DNA of 64,000 nucleotides from Pseudoalteromonas sp. T1lg75 (GTDB lineage: Bacteria; Pseudomonadota; Gammaproteobacteria; Enterobacterales; Alteromonadaceae), in the NCBI RefSeq assembly GCF_002964705.1, contig NZ_PQCD01000022.1:229619-293618 (forward strand), in the 5' to 3' direction. Made by a program: the position numbers and the translations under genes. Below, piece after piece: positions 26,295-36,358 of this stretch (position 1 is its first letter; every line of letters starts with the position of its first letter). The notes under the pieces are model-generated. The model saw only the letters and a list, made by a program, of their open reading frames with translations. It did no database searches and had not been told where the DNA came from.

Positions 26295-26726
26295 CTACCA
26301 TTCAAACTGATAGGCCATTTTTGCTATGGTGCGCAGCGCCACATTATGGGTATTACGCTGGGCATATAAATGTTGCATGGCCTTGTCTTTGACCTCACCA
26401 ACAATCACCTCTTTGACCTGATAACCCAAGGCATGAGCGGCTTCCATATAGGCTACGAATTCCCATTTCTTAATATTGGTGTTATCGGCGATCACCAGGG
26501 GGATCCCCTCGCTCAGGGCTTTGATAAAACGTGCCAAGTTTAGGTTGTGATATTCGGGCAGTTTATGTTTATCAAACTGATACCCTTCGGCGCCGACAAA
26601 GTAGTCGTCGGTACTACAAATTACATATTGACTGGTATCGCCGGCAACCAGGTCGTCGGCGAGATTGAGCGCGTAATGGGTTTTACCACTGCCGGGCAAA
26701 CCGCGCAAAATAAACACTTGTTTCAT
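26295..26726 (-). CDS. P-loop ATPase/kinase, polynucleotide-kinase-like
   Basis: 143 residues. Walker A loop GLPGSGKTHYA at residue 9, a CSTDDYF acidic motif near 44, and IADNTNIKKWE near 80. This pattern belongs to the AAA_33/zeta-toxin-like P-loop kinases related to polynucleotide kinase and NEDD4-binding protein 2-like proteins. The substrate, whether nucleotide, RNA end or metabolite, is unknown. It overlaps the upstream membrane-protein gene by 1 base, so the two are translated together. Confidence 0.75.
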   Translation of the reverse strand: MKQVFILRGLPGSGKTHYALNLADDLVAGDTSQYVICSTDDYFVGAEGYQFDKHKLPEYHNLNLARFIKALSEGIPLVIADNTNIKKWEFVAYMEAAHALGYQVKEVIVGEVKDKAMQHLYAQRNTHNVALRTIAKMAYQFEW

Positions 26727-27061
26727 TAACTACTCACTAAGGCTAGCGTGAAGCTGATGCATAAAAACGCCAAGGCGATTAAAGATAGAGGCGCTAGATG
26801 CATCATTTTATTTATCTTTCTGGCTCTTATAATGCCACAAACTGCGCACAGACTGCACAGCCCAAGTAGTAATAAAGCGGAATTTTTTGCATTTATAAGC
26901 CAAAAATCCCGAGTTTGCACTCCCAGGTAACGCCACAAGCCAAAATCCTGCTCGGGACGACCGTAATGGATCAGTATCAAAACCAGCACAAATACGCTCC
27001 ATCCCAGCGTCGCACACCAGCCGACCAACACAAATGGACCCACCCTATCGCCTCGTAACAT
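26726..27061 (-). CDS. Hypothetical three-helix membrane protein
   Basis: 111 residues with hydrophobic segments around 10-32, 58-78 and 88-110 and a conserved-looking IHYGRPEQDFGLWRYLGVQTRDFW stretch facing one side between helices 1 and 2. I do not recognise the family. Its stop overlaps the start of the P-loop kinase gene. It is divergent from asnS. Confidence 0.65.
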   Translation of the reverse strand: MLRGDRVGPFVLVGWCATLGWSVFVLVLILIHYGRPEQDFGLWRYLGVQTRDFWLINAKNSALLLLGLCSLCAVCGIIRARKINKMMHLAPLSLIALAFLCISFTLALVSS

Positions 27062-27185
27062 ATGCGTTTGCCTTTTATAATCAACGTCAATTTGAGTTTA
27101 GGTTAATTTTCACCCAATTTTCAGCAATTAACCGGCTAAGAGCGTAATTGAGAGTTTTTTTCTCACCCGAACACGGTTAAGATAG

Positions 27186-27232
27186 GCCTCTTAACTTACA
27201 TCATAATAAAGCTGCTTAGTAAGAGGCTAAGC
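27186..27232 (+). promoter_or_regulatory. asnS leader with two mutually exclusive hairpins
   Basis: GCCTCTTA (27186-27193) can pair with TAAGAGGC (27220-27227). Alternatively GCTTAG (27214-27219) can pair with CTAAGC (27227-27232), which traps the second arm of the first hairpin in its loop. Both lie 30-80 bases before the asnS start. This may be leader regulation; no known riboswitch or T-box was recognised. Confidence 0.35.
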
Positions 27233-27263
27233 ACTTTGGGCAATAGTAATCATTGGAGTGAAA

Positions 27264-28661
27264 ATGAGCCATACAGCAATCGCCGAGCTATTAAAAGGCG
27301 CCGTTGCCGTGGACAGCCAGGTCACCATTAAAGGCTGGGTGCGTACACGTCGCGATTCAAAAGCAGGTATTTCGTTTTTAGCCGTTCATGACGGTTCGAG
27401 TTTTGATCCTATTCAAGCGGTCGTGCCCAATTCGCTTAATAATTATGATGAAATCACTCGCTTAACCGCTGGTTGCTCTGTCTCTGTCACAGGTAAGCTG
27501 GTTGCCTCAGCTGGCCAGGGCCAGGCTTATGAAATCCAAGCAGAAACCGTAGAGGTAATTGGCTGGGTTGAAAACCCGGACACCTACCCAATGGCGGCCA
27601 AGCGTCACAGCATCGAATATTTGCGCGAGCATGCTCACCTGCGTCCGCGTACCAATGTGATTGGCGCCGTAACGCGCGTGCGTAACTGTTTATCGCAAGC
27701 GATTCACCGCTTCTTCCATGAGCGTGGTTATATGTGGATCAGTACGCCTATCATCACCGCCAGCGACTGTGAAGGCGCCGGTGAAATGTTCCGCGTGTCG
27801 ACCCTTGATATGCAGAACTTACCGCTAACCGATAAAGGCGATATTGATTACAGCCAGGATTTCTTCGGTAAAGAAGCCTTTCTAACCGTATCGGGCCAGT
27901 TGAATGGCGAAACTTACGCCAGCGCGCTATCTAAAATCTACACCTTTGGTCCTACCTTCCGTGCCGAAAACTCGAACACCTCGCGCCACCTGGCGGAGTT
28001 CTGGATGGTTGAGCCGGAAGTGGCGTTTGCCGACCTTAACGATATCGCCAAGCTGGCCGAAGACATGCTGAAGTATGTATTTGCCGCCGTGCTTGAAGAG
28101 CGTCGTGATGATATGGAATTCTTTGCCCAGCGCATTGAGAAAACCGCCATTACACGTTTAGAAGAATTCGTGAGCAAGGATTTCGCCCAGGTGGACTACA
28201 CAGACGCCATCGAAATCCTTAAACAATGCGGCAAGAAGTTCGAGTTCCCTGTTGAGTGGGGTGTTGATCTACAATCAGAGCACGAGCGTTACCTGGCCGA
28301 AGAGCACTTTAAAGCACCGGTAGTTATCAAAAACTACCCTCGCGATATCAAGGCCTTCTATATGCGTCAAAACGAAGACGGCAAAACCGTGGCGGCCATG
28401 GACGTGGTAGCTCCAGGTATCGGTGAGATCATCGGTGGTTCACAGCGTGAAGAGCGTTTGGATGTACTTGATGCCCGTCTTGAAGAAATGGGTCTAAATA
28501 AAGAAGACTACAGCTGGTATCGTGACCTGCGCCGTTATGGCACAGTGCCGCACTCAGGTTTCGGTCTGGGCTTTGAGCGTCTGGTTGCCTATGTAACCGG
28601 TATGGGCAACGTCCGTGACGTTATCGCCTTCCCGCGCACTAAGGGCAGCGCCACTTACTAA
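27264..28661 (+). CDS. asnS: Asparaginyl-tRNA synthetase
   Basis: Charges tRNA-Asn. 465 residues, nearly the same as E. coli AsnS (466). It has the OB-fold anticodon domain ([19 protein letters not shown]), class II motif 2 [18 protein letters not shown] and motif 3 [15 protein letters not shown]. The start is taken as the ATG at 27264, with GGAG five bases ahead. The GTG two codons upstream overlaps that ribosome site and is less likely. It is monocistronic, with tandem terminators downstream. Confidence 0.97.
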   Translation: MSHTAIAELLKGAVAVDSQVTIKGWVRTRRDSKAGISFLAVHDGSSFDPIQAVVPNSLNNYDEITRLTAGCSVSVTGKLVASAGQGQAYEIQAETVEVIGWVENPDTYPMAAKRHSIEYLREHAHLRPRTNVIGAVTRVRNCLSQAIHRFFHERGYMWISTPIITASDCEGAGEMFRVSTLDMQNLPLTDKGDIDYSQDFFGKEAFLTVSGQLNGETYASALSKIYTFGPTFRAENSNTSRHLAEFWMVEPEVAFADLNDIAKLAEDMLKYVFAAVLEERRDDMEFFAQRIEKTAITRLEEFVSKDFAQVDYTDAIEILKQCGKKFEFPVEWGVDLQSEHERYLAEEHFKAPVVIKNYPRDIKAFYMRQNEDGKTVAAMDVVAPGIGEIIGGSQREERLDVLDARLEEMGLNKEDYSWYRDLRRYGTVPHSGFGLGFERLVAYVTGMGNVRDVIAFPRTKGSATY

Positions 28662-28690
28662 GTTTAAGTGCCTAGCCAGATAGCAAACAC

Positions 28691-28719
28691 AGAAAAACCG
28701 CTCATTGAGCGGTTTTTTT
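28691..28719 (+). terminator. Terminator after asnS
   Basis: ACCGCTC pairs with GAGCGGT, preceded by five A and followed by seven T. Confidence 0.9.
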
Positions 28720-28756
28720 ATTGCCGTTCTATTGAACGCGCATGAATTAACGAGCC

Positions 28757-28785
28757 AAAAAAAGCCGCTATTAAAGCGGCTTTTC
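28757..28785 (-). terminator. Terminator after etfA
   Basis: AAAGCCGCT pairs with AGCGGCTTT around 28761-28782, with an A run that reads as T on the minus strand beyond the end of etfA. Confidence 0.8.
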
Positions 28786-28802
28786 TTCACTAAGCTAGTC
28801 TA

Positions 28803-29729
28803 TTACAGAGCGGCTTCCAGCTCAGGCAGCACATCGAATAGATCCGCAACCAAACCATAATCGGCTACCTGGAAGATTGGTGCTTCGGGGTCCTTATTGA
28901 TGGCAACGATCACTTTCGAGTCTTTCATGCCTGCAAGGTGCTGAATGGCACCGCTAATACCCACGGCAATGTAGAGGTTAGGGGCAACGATTTTACCCGT
29001 TTGACCTACCTGCATATCGTTAGGCACAAAACCGGCGTCTACCGCGGCACGTGACGCACCGATGGCGGCACCGAGTTTATCGGCAATGCCTTCAAGCAGC
29101 TTAAAGTTTTCACCATTTTGCATACCACGACCACCTGAGATGATCACATCGGCAGCGGTAAGCTCTGGACGCTCAGATTCGGTCTGCTCTTTAGAGACGA
29201 ACTCACTGTTGCTAGAAGCAATCACATCGGCAATGGCTTCAATCGGTGCAGCACCGCCCTGCTCGGCAATATCAAACGCACTGGCACGTACGGTAATGAT
29301 GTGTTGGGATTCCAGAGATTTTACTGTGGCAATGGCGTTACCAGCATAAATCGGACGCTTAAAAGTTTCGGCGTCGATTACATCAATAATGTCCGATACC
29401 TGTGCTTTATCCAGTAGCGCAGCAACACGTGGCATCATGTTTTTGCCCGTGGTGGTGGCGCTGGCGAAGATATGGCTGTAATCGGCGCTTAGCTTAACTA
29501 CTAGGTCGGCACAGTTTTCTGCTAGCTGATGTGCATATTCGGCGCTATCGGCTACCAAAACGCGGCTTACGCCACTGATGGTGCTCGCTTCCTGCGCCGC
29601 GCCCTCTAGGCCTTCACCGATAAGCAGCAGATCGATATCGGCGCCCACTTTGGCAGCCGCATGCACTGTTTTCGCCGTTTCAGGCTTAAGATGACCGTAT
29701 TCGTGTTCAGCAATTACTAATGATTTCAT
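28803..29729 (-). CDS. etfA: Electron transfer flavoprotein, alpha subunit
   Basis: FAD-binding subunit of ETF, which takes electrons from acyl-CoA and other dehydrogenases to ETF-QO. 308 residues. The C-terminal FAD domain has [52 protein letters not shown] and [18 protein letters not shown]. It is the second gene of etfBA with a 4-base overlap, and a terminator follows. Confidence 0.97.
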   Translation of the reverse strand: MKSLVIAEHEYGHLKPETAKTVHAAAKVGADIDLLLIGEGLEGAAQEASTISGVSRVLVADSAEYAHQLAENCADLVVKLSADYSHIFASATTTGKNMMPRVAALLDKAQVSDIIDVIDAETFKRPIYAGNAIATVKSLESQHIITVRASAFDIAEQGGAAPIEAIADVIASSNSEFVSKEQTESERPELTAADVIISGGRGMQNGENFKLLEGIADKLGAAIGASRAAVDAGFVPNDMQVGQTGKIVAPNLYIAVGISGAIQHLAGMKDSKVIVAINKDPEAPIFQVADYGLVADLFDVLPELEAAL

Positions 29730-30478
29730 GACACCACCTTCGCTTCATTCTTCAATTTACTGACTAAGGTTGCTACGTCTTCAACGATCACACCACCTTG
29801 ACGTTGGCTTGGCTCTTCTACGCTCACCAACTGCACGCGAGGAGTAAGGTCAACGCCCATGTCTGCGGCATTTTTAACGTCCAACGGCTTACGTTTTGCC
29901 TTCATGATGTTCGGCAATGAAGCATAACGAGGCTCATTCAAACGTAGATCGGTTGTCACGATTGCCGGCAGTGTGAGTGCCACTGTTTGCAAACCACCAT
30001 CGACTTCACGGGTCACATTAACCTTGCCATCATTCAATTCTACTTTTGAGGCGAAGGTGCCTTGCGGCCAACCGCGTAACGCGGCCAGCATTTGACCTGT
30101 TTGGTTATTATCGGCATCAATACTTTGCTTACCAAGGATCACAAGATCCTGTTGCTGTTCATCAATCACCTTATCAAGCAACTTGGCCACATGCAGTGAG
30201 TCCAGCTTATCTTCACTTTCGATATGAATAGCGCTATCGGCACCCAGTGCTAATGCCGTACGCAGCTGCTCCTGCGCCGATTTGTCACCTATGGTTACCG
30301 CAACGACTTCCGTCGCCTTGCCCGCTTCTTTTAAACGTATCGCTTCTTCAATGGCAATTTCACAAAATGGGTTCATCGCCATTTTCACATTGGCCAAATC
30401 CACATCACTGTTATCGGCCTTAACGCGTACTTTTACGTTGTAATCGATTACACGTTTAATGGGCACTAATACTTTCAT
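29726..30478 (-). CDS. etfB: Electron transfer flavoprotein, beta subunit
   Basis: AMP-binding partner of EtfA. 250 residues with [56 protein letters not shown], and the ETF-beta signature around [18 protein letters not shown] and EVDGGLQTV. It is the promoter-proximal gene. The 232-base region shared with the divergent etfD gene holds two LiuR-like palindromes. Confidence 0.97.
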   Translation of the reverse strand: MKVLVPIKRVIDYNVKVRVKADNSDVDLANVKMAMNPFCEIAIEEAIRLKEAGKATEVVAVTIGDKSAQEQLRTALALGADSAIHIESEDKLDSLHVAKLLDKVIDEQQQDLVILGKQSIDADNNQTGQMLAALRGWPQGTFASKVELNDGKVNVTREVDGGLQTVALTLPAIVTTDLRLNEPRYASLPNIMKAKRKPLDVKNAADMGVDLTPRVQLVSVEEPSQRQGGVIVEDVATLVSKLKNEAKVVS

Positions 30479-30556
30479 ATATGCTCCTAGTAGAGACGCA
30501 GGAAAGTGGGTTTAGGAGGCTAAAGCCTGCATGTTCACTATTTTGACACCACAACC

Positions 30557-30571
30557 TGACGTTAACGTAAA
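30557..30571. promoter_or_regulatory. LiuR-like palindrome 1 in the etfB/etfD intergenic region
   Basis: TGACGTTAACGTAAA has the ACGT-TA-ACGT core found in binding sites of LiuR, the MerR-family regulator of branched-chain amino acid breakdown. It is 79 bases from etfB and 140 from etfD. Confidence 0.55.
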
Positions 30572-30605
30572 CTTATTTATTTTGATGAAATCAGCGTACT
30601 TCCTG

Positions 30606-30621
30606 TTGACGTAAACGTCAA
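30606..30621. promoter_or_regulatory. LiuR-like palindrome 2 in the etfB/etfD intergenic region
   Basis: TTGACGTAAACGTCAA has perfect 7-base arms around AA. Its centre is 49-50 bases from that of palindrome 1. MerR-type regulators bind such sites within promoter spacers. The regulator gene is not in this window. Confidence 0.6.
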
Positions 30622-30710
30622 CCTAAAATAACCTTGGAGCACTATCTTTTGTGTAACGATTAATTTGCATTTCGTAACACTTTGACCGTCATCAATAGCA
30701 GGGGATTATT

Positions 30711-32357
30711 ATGGTAGAACGTGAGACCATGGAATTTGACGTGGTGATCGTAGGCGCAGGGCCTAGCGGCCTTGCCAGCGCCATTAAACTTGCGCAGCTT
30801 GCACAAGAACAACAACAAGAACTAATGATATGCGTGGTGGAGAAAGGCTCGGAAGTCGGTGCTCATATCCTCTCCGGCGCGGTATTTGAAACCAAGGCCC
30901 TCGATGAACTACTTCCGAATTGGAAAGAACTCGGCGCCCCAGTCAACACAGCAGTGACCGAGGATGAGATCTTGTGGTTTAGCGACGAGAAAAGCGCCAA
31001 AACCCTACCCCACTTTATGGTTCCTAAAACCTTCCATAATAACGGCAACTATATCGTCTCTATGGGTAATGTCTGTCGCTTCTTGGCCGAACAGGCAGAG
31101 CAGCTTGGGGTGGAAATCTTCCCAGGCTTCAGCGCCCATGAGCTGATCATCGAAGACGATACGGTCAAAGGCATTATTACCGGCGATATGGGTCTGGACA
31201 AAGACGGTAATGAAAAGCCGGGCTATATGCCGGGCATGGAACTGCGCGCCAAGTACACCGTATTTGCCGAAGGCTGTCGTGGTCACTTGGGTAAGCAACT
31301 AATCAATCAATTTGCCCTGGATGCAAACAGCTCGGTGCAACATTACGGTATCGGCTTTAAGGAAATTTGGCAGATCGATGCGGAGAAACATCAGCAAGGT
31401 AAAGTCGTCCATGGTACAGGTTGGCCTTTATCCGGTGATACCAGCGGCGGTGCCTTTATGTATCACAGTGAGGACAATCAGGTGGTGGTCGGTTTAATCG
31501 TGGATTTGAACTACTCAAACCCACACCTAAGCCCGTTCGATGAATTCCAACGCATGAAGCACCATCCAGTGTTTGCCGATGTGCTTAGCGGCGGAAAGCG
31601 CCTTGCTTACGGTGCCCGCGCCATTGCCAAAGGCGGCCTGCACTCTTTACCTAAGATGCACTTCCCGGGTGGTTTGTTGGTAGGCTGTGACGCCGGCACC
31701 TTGAACTTCGCCAAGATCAAGGGTAACCACACGGCGATGAAATCAGGTATGTTAGCCGCAGAAAGTATTTTTGCTGCGCTTAAAGCAGACCAACAACATA
31801 CGGATCTGGCTGACTTTGCAGAGCGCTTTGAAGCGTCTTGGCTGTATGATGAACTGTACCGCTCACGTAACTTTGGCCCGGCCATGCACAAGCTAGGTAA
31901 GTTCTTCGGTGGCGCCTATAACACCCTAGATCAAAATCTGTTTGCTGGTAAATTGCCCTTCACCTTTAAGGACAATACGCCGGACTATGCCACCTTGCTA
32001 CCAGCTTCTCAGGCACCAAAAATCGACTATCCAAAACCGGATGGTCAGCTCAGCTTCGATAAATTGTCGTCGGTATTTTTGTCTAATACCAACCATGAAG
32101 AGTCGCAGCCTTGTCACCTTAAACTCAAAGATGCCAGCATTCCCATTAAGGTGAACCTAGCGCGCTTTGATGAGCCGGCCCAGCGTTATTGCCCGGCGGG
32201 TGTTTATGAGGTGGATAACACCGAAGGCGAGCCTAAGTTTGTGATCAATGCGCAAAACTGCGTGCACTGTAAAACCTGTGATATTAAAGACCCCAGCCAG
32301 AACATCACCTGGGTGACACCGGAAGGTGCCGGCGGTCCAAACTATCCAAATATGTAA
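30711..32357 (+). CDS. etfD: Electron transfer flavoprotein-ubiquinone oxidoreductase
   Basis: Passes electrons from reduced ETF to the quinone pool at the membrane. 548 residues, the family length. It has an N-terminal FAD motif VVIVGAGPSGLASAI, ETF-QO segments GIGFKEIWQI and GCDAGTLNFAKIKGNHTAMKSGMLAAE, and a C-terminal [4Fe-4S] domain with cysteines in YCPAGVYEV and NCVHCKTCDIKDPSQNI. GGGG lies eight bases before the ATG. It is divergent from etfBA and shares LiuR-like sites with it, so the whole ETF pathway is likely induced together. Confidence 0.97.
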   Translation: MVERETMEFDVVIVGAGPSGLASAIKLAQLAQEQQQELMICVVEKGSEVGAHILSGAVFETKALDELLPNWKELGAPVNTAVTEDEILWFSDEKSAKTLPHFMVPKTFHNNGNYIVSMGNVCRFLAEQAEQLGVEIFPGFSAHELIIEDDTVKGIITGDMGLDKDGNEKPGYMPGMELRAKYTVFAEGCRGHLGKQLINQFALDANSSVQHYGIGFKEIWQIDAEKHQQGKVVHGTGWPLSGDTSGGAFMYHSEDNQVVVGLIVDLNYSNPHLSPFDEFQRMKHHPVFADVLSGGKRLAYGARAIAKGGLHSLPKMHFPGGLLVGCDAGTLNFAKIKGNHTAMKSGMLAAESIFAALKADQQHTDLADFAERFEASWLYDELYRSRNFGPAMHKLGKFFGGAYNTLDQNLFAGKLPFTFKDNTPDYATLLPASQAPKIDYPKPDGQLSFDKLSSVFLSNTNHEESQPCHLKLKDASIPIKVNLARFDEPAQRYCPAGVYEVDNTEGEPKFVINAQNCVHCKTCDIKDPSQNITWVTPEGAGGPNYPNM

Positions 32358-32384
32358 TATTATCTCTATATCCTAAGTTGCAAC

Positions 32385-32406
32385 TGGGGCGTCAGCCCCT
32401 TTTTTG
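32385..32406 (+). terminator. Terminator after etfD
   Basis: GGGGC-GTCA-GCCCC hairpin followed by six T. Confidence 0.75.
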
Positions 32407-32465
32407 TGCGTAAATTCAGACGATTACTATACTAGTAGTAACTATGCACGCAGCGGGGAAGACCA

Positions 32466-32942
32466 ATGCCACAACAATCAGTGACCTTTCGCTTTTTAGC
32501 CGAACCTACCGACGTCAACTTCGGTGGTAAGGTGCATGGCGGTGTAGTAATGAAATGGATAGATCAGGCCGGGTACGCCTGTGCCGCCGGTTGGAGCGGC
32601 CATTATTGCGTCACCGTGTCTGTGGCTGGCGTAAAGTTCCGCCGCCCCGTGCTGGTCGGCCAACTGGTCGAGGTTCGGGCCAGCATAGCCCATACCGGCA
32701 AAACCAGTATGCAAATCTTTATCCAGGTGCGCTGCGGCGACCCGAAAACCCAGCATATGGTGGAAACCAATCATTGCGTGATCAGCTTCGTGGCCATGGA
32801 TCAAGCCGGCTACCCGGTAGAAGTGCCAGAGTTTGTGGCCAAAACCGATGAGCAAAAGCGACTCGAAGCCTATGCCATACGTATGAAAGAAATCGCCATA
32901 GAAACGGAAAACCTGTTGCACCAAACCACGGATAAGGGATAA
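32466..32942 (+). CDS. Acyl-CoA thioesterase, hotdog fold
   Basis: Hydrolyses acyl-CoA to free acid and CoA. 158 residues. The hotdog signature is clear: DVNFGGKVHGGVVMKWIDQAGYACAAGWSG with the catalytic Asp/Gly segment, then VKFRRPVLVGQLVEVRASIAHTGKTSM. It belongs to the 4HBT/YciA-like acyl-CoA hydrolases. Chain-length preference cannot be told. Its place after the ETF genes is consistent with acyl-CoA metabolism, but a terminator separates it from etfD. Confidence 0.9.
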   Translation: MPQQSVTFRFLAEPTDVNFGGKVHGGVVMKWIDQAGYACAAGWSGHYCVTVSVAGVKFRRPVLVGQLVEVRASIAHTGKTSMQIFIQVRCGDPKTQHMVETNHCVISFVAMDQAGYPVEVPEFVAKTDEQKRLEAYAIRMKEIAIETENLLHQTTDKG

Positions 32943-33055
32943 AGATTAGCCCTAACCCGTTCGCTAGGGCCGGGATTAGTCTTTGTTTGTCCTTGAATTT
33001 AGCCGGCACCGCCGATACACTGGCGCGCTAATCTTATACCTAAGCCAGTACCGCT

Positions 33056-33763
33056 GTGACCACATCCTTTGCCATTGACGCCATCGGCCATATCCGCTCA
33101 CCCTATAAACAAAAGTTTGCCATTCCCAGGCAACCACGCTTGGTGGATAGCGCCCGGGCGCAACTGGTGCTGGCGGGCGAGTTTAATCACGAAGAGTTTG
33201 TCCGTGGCATCGAAGAGTTTAGCCACATCTGGGTGCTGTTTCGCTTTCATGAAACCGCCGATAAAGGCTATTCCGCCTTGGTGCGTCCTCCGCGTCTAGG
33301 CGGCAACGCACGTAAAGGGGTATTTGCCACCCGCGCCACGTTTCGCCCCAATGCCATCGGCATGAGTGCGGTGGAATTGCTTGGGGTGGAGTATGCAAAC
33401 GGCCAAGTCTCGTTACAACTCGGTGGCGTCGACCTGCTCGATGGCACCCCGGTGCTCGATATCAAGCCCTATCTGCCCTATTCCGATGCCTTGCCCGATG
33501 CCAGCGCCGGTTTTGCCGACACCCGACCGCAAACTCAGATGACGGTGAGCTTTTCCGAGCAGGCCCTGACCTTTATCGCCTCGGTTGATCCGGCGTTGCA
33601 ACTGCAAACCTTTATTACCCAGGTGCTGCAACAAGACCCGCGCCCGGCCTATAAGAAAAACAAAGAAGGGACGCAGAGTTACGGCATGACCCTGTATGAT
33701 TTTAATATTCGTTGGCAGGTTGACGGCGAGCATAATCATGTCGAGCAAATATCGCCACTTTAG
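33056..33763 (+). CDS. trmO: tRNA (N6-threonylcarbamoyladenosine37-N6)-methyltransferase TrmO
   Basis: Methylates t6A37 in tRNA-Thr with SAM, fine-tuning decoding. 235 residues from a GTG at 33056. The UPF0066/YaeB fold is shown by IGHIRSPYKQKFAIPRQP, EEFSHIWVLFRFH, the RATFRPNAIGMSAVEL motif and DLLDGTPVLDIKPYLPY. The C-terminal DPRPAYKKNK segment also fits. proS follows after 72 bases, as is usual in gammaproteobacteria. An alternative start was considered, but the N-terminal TSFAIDAIGHI fits the family from this codon. Confidence 0.94.
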   Translation: MTTSFAIDAIGHIRSPYKQKFAIPRQPRLVDSARAQLVLAGEFNHEEFVRGIEEFSHIWVLFRFHETADKGYSALVRPPRLGGNARKGVFATRATFRPNAIGMSAVELLGVEYANGQVSLQLGGVDLLDGTPVLDIKPYLPYSDALPDASAGFADTRPQTQMTVSFSEQALTFIASVDPALQLQTFITQVLQQDPRPAYKKNKEGTQSYGMTLYDFNIRWQVDGEHNHVEQISPL

Positions 33764-33835
33764 CGCTTTGCCCACGGGCGCAGCACTGCTAAACTAGCGC
33801 CCATACCTATTTACTAATAACAAAACGGAACCTTC

Positions 33836-35557
33836 ATGCGTACCAGTCAGTATTTACTTGCGACCTTGAAAGAGACGCCTTCAGATGCCGAGGTGGTAAG
33901 CCACCAGCTTATGCTTCGCGCCGGGATGATCCGCAAATTGGCCTCGGGCCTGTACACCTGGCTTCCGAGCGGTGTAAAAGTACTTAAAAAAGTAGAAAAC
34001 ATTGTTCGTGAAGAAATGAACAAGGCCGGCGCCATCGAAATGTTGATGCCCATTATCCAACCCGCCGAGCTATGGCAGGAGTCTGGACGTTGGGAGCAGT
34101 ATGGCCCCGAACTACTGCGCATTGAAGACCGTCATAATCGTCCGTTTGCCTTGGGTCCTACGCACGAAGAAGTGATCACCGATTGCATTCGCCGTGAGAT
34201 AAGCAGCTATAAGCAGTTGCCTATTACCCTGTACCAGATCCAAACCAAGGTGCGCGATGAAATTCGCCCGCGCTTCGGTATCATGCGCTCACGCGAGTTT
34301 ATGATGAAGGACGCCTATTCATTCCACTTAAGCGATGAATGCTTGGCGCAAACCTATGAAAAACTGCACCAGGCCTACTGTAATATCTTTGATCGTTTAG
34401 GCCTGGATTATCGTCCTGTATTGGCCGATACCGGCTCTATTGGCGGCAGCTTCTCGCATGAGTTCCACGTTCTAGCCGAATCCGGTGAAGACGCCATCGC
34501 CTTCAGCGACGGCAGCGATTATGCTGCCAATATCGAAAAGGCTGAGGCTCTAGCACCTCTCGATGCACGCCCTGAGCCAAGCAAAGAGCTGCAAAAATTC
34601 GATACGCCGAAAGCCAAAACCATCGTCGAACTAAAAGAGCACTATGGTGTGAAACCTCACCGTGGCGTCAAAACCCTGTTCGTATATGGCGAAGAAAACG
34701 AGCAAGGCGAGCGCGGCCTAGTTGCCCTGGTATTGCGTGGCGACCACGAGCTAAACGAACTAAAGGCAGAAAAGCTAGCCGGTGTGTTCTCACCGCTTGA
34801 AATGGCCAAAGAAGAAGACATTGTTAACCTAATTGGCGCCCGCCCTGGCTCACTAGGCCCGGTTGGCCTGACTGTGCCAATCATTGTTGACCGCAGCGCG
34901 GCGGTAATGGCCGATTTTGTTGCCGGTGCCAACAGCGATGGCGTGCACTACAGCGGTATCAACTGGGATCGAGATGTGAGTGACTATGAAGTTGCCGACA
35001 TTCGTAACGTGGTTGAAGGCGATCCTAGCCCCTGTGGTCAGGGTACACTGAGCATTAAGCGCGGTATCGAAGTGGGTCATATCTTCCAGCTTGGAACCAA
35101 ATACTCAGAAGCCATGAACGCCGGTGTATTGGGTGAAGACGGTAAAAACCAAACCATGACCATGGGTTGTTACGGTATTGGTGTTAGCCGAGTGGTTGCC
35201 GCTGCCATCGAGCAGAACAACGATCAATACGGCATTATTTGGCCCAAGAATATCGCCCCGTTCGAGGTCGCGATTGTGCCTATGAATATGCACAAGTCAC
35301 ACCGTATCCCGGATATTGCCGAGCGTTTTTACAGCGAACTGCAAGCAGCGGGTGTCGATGTACTATTCGACGACCGTAAAGAGCGTCCGGGCGTGATGTT
35401 TAACGACATGGAGCTGCTAGGTGTGCCTTATACCCTAGTCATTGGTGAGCGTAATCTGGATAACGACGAAGTTGAGCTGAAAAACCGCCGTACCGGTGAG
35501 AAAACCATGCTTAAAATCGACGAGGCCGTGGCCGCCATTGTGGCGCAACTGCAATAA
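33836..35557 (+). CDS. proS: Prolyl-tRNA synthetase, bacterial type with editing domain
   Basis: Charges tRNA-Pro. 573 residues, equal to the E. coli enzyme (572), with N-terminal [19 protein letters not shown], class II motif 2 ([26 protein letters not shown]), the inserted editing domain (about 225-405, with the [12 protein letters not shown] region) that clears Ala-tRNA-Pro, motif 3 ([14 protein letters not shown]), and the C-terminal anticodon-binding domain. Confidence 0.98.
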   Translation: MRTSQYLLATLKETPSDAEVVSHQLMLRAGMIRKLASGLYTWLPSGVKVLKKVENIVREEMNKAGAIEMLMPIIQPAELWQESGRWEQYGPELLRIEDRHNRPFALGPTHEEVITDCIRREISSYKQLPITLYQIQTKVRDEIRPRFGIMRSREFMMKDAYSFHLSDECLAQTYEKLHQAYCNIFDRLGLDYRPVLADTGSIGGSFSHEFHVLAESGEDAIAFSDGSDYAANIEKAEALAPLDARPEPSKELQKFDTPKAKTIVELKEHYGVKPHRGVKTLFVYGEENEQGERGLVALVLRGDHELNELKAEKLAGVFSPLEMAKEEDIVNLIGARPGSLGPVGLTVPIIVDRSAAVMADFVAGANSDGVHYSGINWDRDVSDYEVADIRNVVEGDPSPCGQGTLSIKRGIEVGHIFQLGTKYSEAMNAGVLGEDGKNQTMTMGCYGIGVSRVVAAAIEQNNDQYGIIWPKNIAPFEVAIVPMNMHKSHRIPDIAERFYSELQAAGVDVLFDDRKERPGVMFNDMELLGVPYTLVIGERNLDNDEVELKNRRTGEKTMLKIDEAVAAIVAQLQ

Positions 35558-35582
35558 GGCTGGTTTAGCCCGAGCCAATATA

Positions 35583-35610
35583 AAAAAGCCAGTCTCAGAC
35601 TGGCTTTTTT
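35583..35610. terminator. Bidirectional terminator after proS
   Basis: AAGCCAGTCT pairs with AGACTGGCTT, with A and T runs on either side. It serves proS and the convergent DUF333 gene. Confidence 0.9.
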
Positions 35611-35614
35611 AATG

Positions 35615-35842
35615 TCATTGATAGTCGCGATAAAACTCCCACATATCAACCTTAGTGCCATCATCCAAGACACAATATTGGTGCCGGTTCGCCGCTCTGC
35701 CCTCACTTAGGTAATGACCGCCTTGTTCAAGGCAAAAGCGTATCGCCGGATTGCGCATATCACCGGGCTGCAACTCGGTGGCTTGTTGTTGTTCACAAGC
35801 ACAAACAACACAAAGTGACACGAGAATTATTACTGCACGCAT
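35615..35842 (-). CDS. DUF333-family small lipoprotein
   Basis: 75 residues from the ATG at 35842, which is preceded by GGAGG. It has a short signal peptide MRAVIILVSLCVVCAC with a possible lipobox, and a DUF333 core NPAIRFCLEQGGHYLSEG...QYCVLDDGTKVDMWEFYR with two conserved cysteines. The family is often called putative hemolysin without good evidence. It is a likely periplasmic or envelope protein of unknown function. Confidence 0.8.
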   Translation of the reverse strand: MRAVIILVSLCVVCACEQQQATELQPGDMRNPAIRFCLEQGGHYLSEGRAANRHQYCVLDDGTKVDMWEFYRDYQ

Positions 35843-35922
35843 CTGTGCCTCCTTAATCCTTGGTTTTACCACATCAAATTTTGCAGCTAACGCAAGTAGA
35901 GTAACACCTGTTATTTATTGGC

Positions 35923-36324
35923 TTATTGTTTTATCACCGAGACATCGGGTGTCGTTGCTGTGACACGAATTTGTACCCGGTAAAGCTGGGCTCCCTCTTC
36001 GGGCACCTTGATATTAAAAACATGGCTTTTAAAGTCCTTACCCTGATAATAGCTCAATCGTAACTGTTCGGCATTATAGCTGTGCGCCGGGAATCCGGTA
36101 CCACACTGGCCGCTGCTGTCGATATGAGTGCAACTCACGTGGGCCATGTCCTCAATAACAGCTAATTTAACATCCCTCAACACCATCCCGGTGCGGTTGA
36201 TAAAATCGACCCCGACAAACGCATCACCTGAGCTCGTGGTACTTTTACATCCCCCTAGTAATAACAACAATGACAGCAATAACATTGTCATGGATTGTTC
36301 TTTTTTTAGACTTCTTATTGTCAT
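35923..36324 (-). CDS. Hypothetical lipoprotein
   Basis: 133 residues. N-terminal MTIRSLKKEQSMTMLLLSLLLLLGGCKSTT is a lipoprotein signal (lipobox LGGC). GGAGGCACGA precedes the ATG at 36324, almost the same leader as the DUF333 gene 480 bases away, so both may be made in the same way. The mature part is beta-rich with one Cys pair (SCTHIDSSGQCG). I do not recognise the family. Confidence 0.7.
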   Translation of the reverse strand: MTIRSLKKEQSMTMLLLSLLLLLGGCKSTTSSGDAFVGVDFINRTGMVLRDVKLAVIEDMAHVSCTHIDSSGQCGTGFPAHSYNAEQLRLSYYQGKDFKSHVFNIKVPEEGAQLYRVQIRVTATTPDVSVIKQ

Positions 36325-36358
36325 TCGTGCCTCCTAGGCTGGATTCTATTACTCTGGG

